From Spirochaetota bacterium (lineage in GTDB: Bacteria > Spirochaetota > UBA12135 > COTS27 > JAFLEE01): a stretch of 64,000 bases of DNA. Below the pieces are notes generated by a model, which was not told the origin of the DNA, searched no databases, and saw nothing but the letters and a program-made list of their open reading frames with translations. The stretch spans positions 52,657 through 116,656 of the forward strand of contig JAFLEE010000005.1 in assembly GCA_017302015.1 (NCBI GenBank). The letters are read 5' to 3'. How positions within the stretch are numbered: the stretch's first letter is position 1; every line of letters starts with the position of its first letter. Position numbers and translations under genes: made by a program. Positions 63,507-64,000 of the stretch are shown here, piece by piece.

Positions 63507-64000
63507 GGGGACCGATGGCCGCGCAGCGTGGGGCCCCCATGAACCTCTTCTTCTACCTCCACGCCGCCCCGCCCTCCGCCCGCGTCTCCGCCACCTTCGA
63601 GTATGAACTCCGCCGCGGGGTGATGGACGGCGCCTGCCAGCGCGGCGACCGGCTCACCGTCGCCGGCCCCGAACTCGACCTGGCGGCCTTCGTCGCCGAG
63701 GGCGCCTGGCGGCGCTTCGATGCGGCCCTCGGGGTGGTGCCCACCTGGGCCAGCGACCGCATCGCCGCCTGGGATGCCCTGCAGACCCGCCTTCCCGCGA
63801 TCTCGCTCACCGGGGCCTCCCGGCTGCGCCGCGGCCACCGCATCGACGGCGACCACCGCCGCGAGATGGACTTCGTGCTCGCCCACTTGGCGGAACTCCC
63901 CGTGCGGCGCCTGGGCTATCTCGGCATGGACCTCGGGCCCCACGCCGATGCCCGCTACCGGGCCTTCCGCGACGGCGCGGCGCGTCTGGGCTTCCAGGTC
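63503..64000 (+). CDS. XylR/LacI-type sensor regulator, 3' end beyond window
   Basis: An open frame of 166 codons running off the window. From about residue 13 it reads MNLFFYLH, then RGVMDGACQRGD, GDHRREMDFVLAHLAEL and RLGYLGMDLGPHADARYRAF, the periplasmic-binding-protein fold of LacI C-termini. There is no N-terminal helix-turn-helix, so the arrangement matches XylR-type AraC regulators, where the DNA-binding part comes last. ATG starts at 63503, 63515 and 63539 are possible; the first is coupled to the M48 stop by ATGA. The rest must be read outside this window. Confidence 0.72.
   Translation, partial: MRGPMAAQRGAPMNLFFYLHAAPPSARVSATFEYELRRGVMDGACQRGDRLTVAGPELDLAAFVAEGAWRRFDAALGVVPTWASDRIAAWDALQTRLPAISLTGASRLRRGHRIDGDHRREMDFVLAHLAELPVRRLGYLGMDLGPHADARYRAFRDGAARLGFQV

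Noticed and set aside
1-64000. CRISPR arrays, tRNA or rRNA genes, insertion-sequence transposases, phage genes
   Set aside because: None recognised on reading both strands; the only tandem repeats are the four 11-bp units near 53.7 kb.

Overview
The window is GC-rich bacterial DNA, densely coding on both strands. It is dominated by secreted or cytosolic carbohydrate-active enzymes, each close to an AraC-type regulator. That mix (GH2, GH4, GH16, GH28, GH36, GH95-like, GH106-like and beta-helix proteins, F5/8 type C domains, many AraC/XylR regulators, no SusC/SusD pair) resembles polysaccharide-degrading members of the PVC group such as Verrucomicrobiota or Lentisphaerota. No rRNA or other phylogenetic marker is present, so this placement is only an inference.

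Layout. 1-2.6 kb: the 3' part of an RND transporter and a small membrane protein. 2.7-6.9 kb: a minus-strand set of a large secreted toroid-type protein, a FosA-like fosfomycin thiol transferase and a Vat-like streptogramin acetyltransferase. 7-11.4 kb: CreD, a small lipoprotein, an outer-membrane-type barrel and a trypsin/PDZ lipoprotein. 11.8-33.3 kb: beta-helix, GH95-like, DUF362, DUF2264-like, SGNH, GH36 and GH2 proteins and a 1620-residue GH2-like giant, with two AraC genes divergent from the enzymes. 33.4-36.8 kb: a GH4 alpha-galactosidase plus two zinc-type dehydrogenases in one operon, followed by another AraC gene. 37.9-46.2 kb: GH16, a frameshifted DUF3592 protein, GH28 and a 1343-residue beta-helix protein, then a divergent AraC gene split by an in-frame TAG. 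47.4-52.4 kb is the most disturbed part: a response regulator with a Cys cluster, a decayed AraC fragment, an AT-rich membrane glycosyltransferase broken at an 11-base C run, an intact AraC gene that is the parent or sister of the fragment, and a ParE/Phd toxin-antitoxin pair. 52.5-64 kb: an EF-hand esterase, a two-hairpin repeat element, two large glycoside hydrolases, another AraC gene, an M48 protease and the start of a XylR-like regulator.

How it works together (inference). Extracellular GH16, GH28, GH95-like and beta-helix enzymes would cut plant or algal polysaccharide. Cytosolic GH36, GH4, GH2 and GH106-like enzymes would finish the oligosaccharides, and the NAD(P)-dependent dehydrogenases would oxidise the released sugars. 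Each block would be switched by its neighbouring AraC protein.

Two general features stand out. At least eight genes have a -10 box ending only 5-7 bases before the start codon, often with a TGn extension, which predicts leaderless mRNAs. In two intergenic regions the loop of a terminator-like hairpin supplies the -35 box of the next gene. Four genes are broken (nonsense, two frameshifts, one truncation), so either this locus is decaying or the assembly has small errors at these sites.
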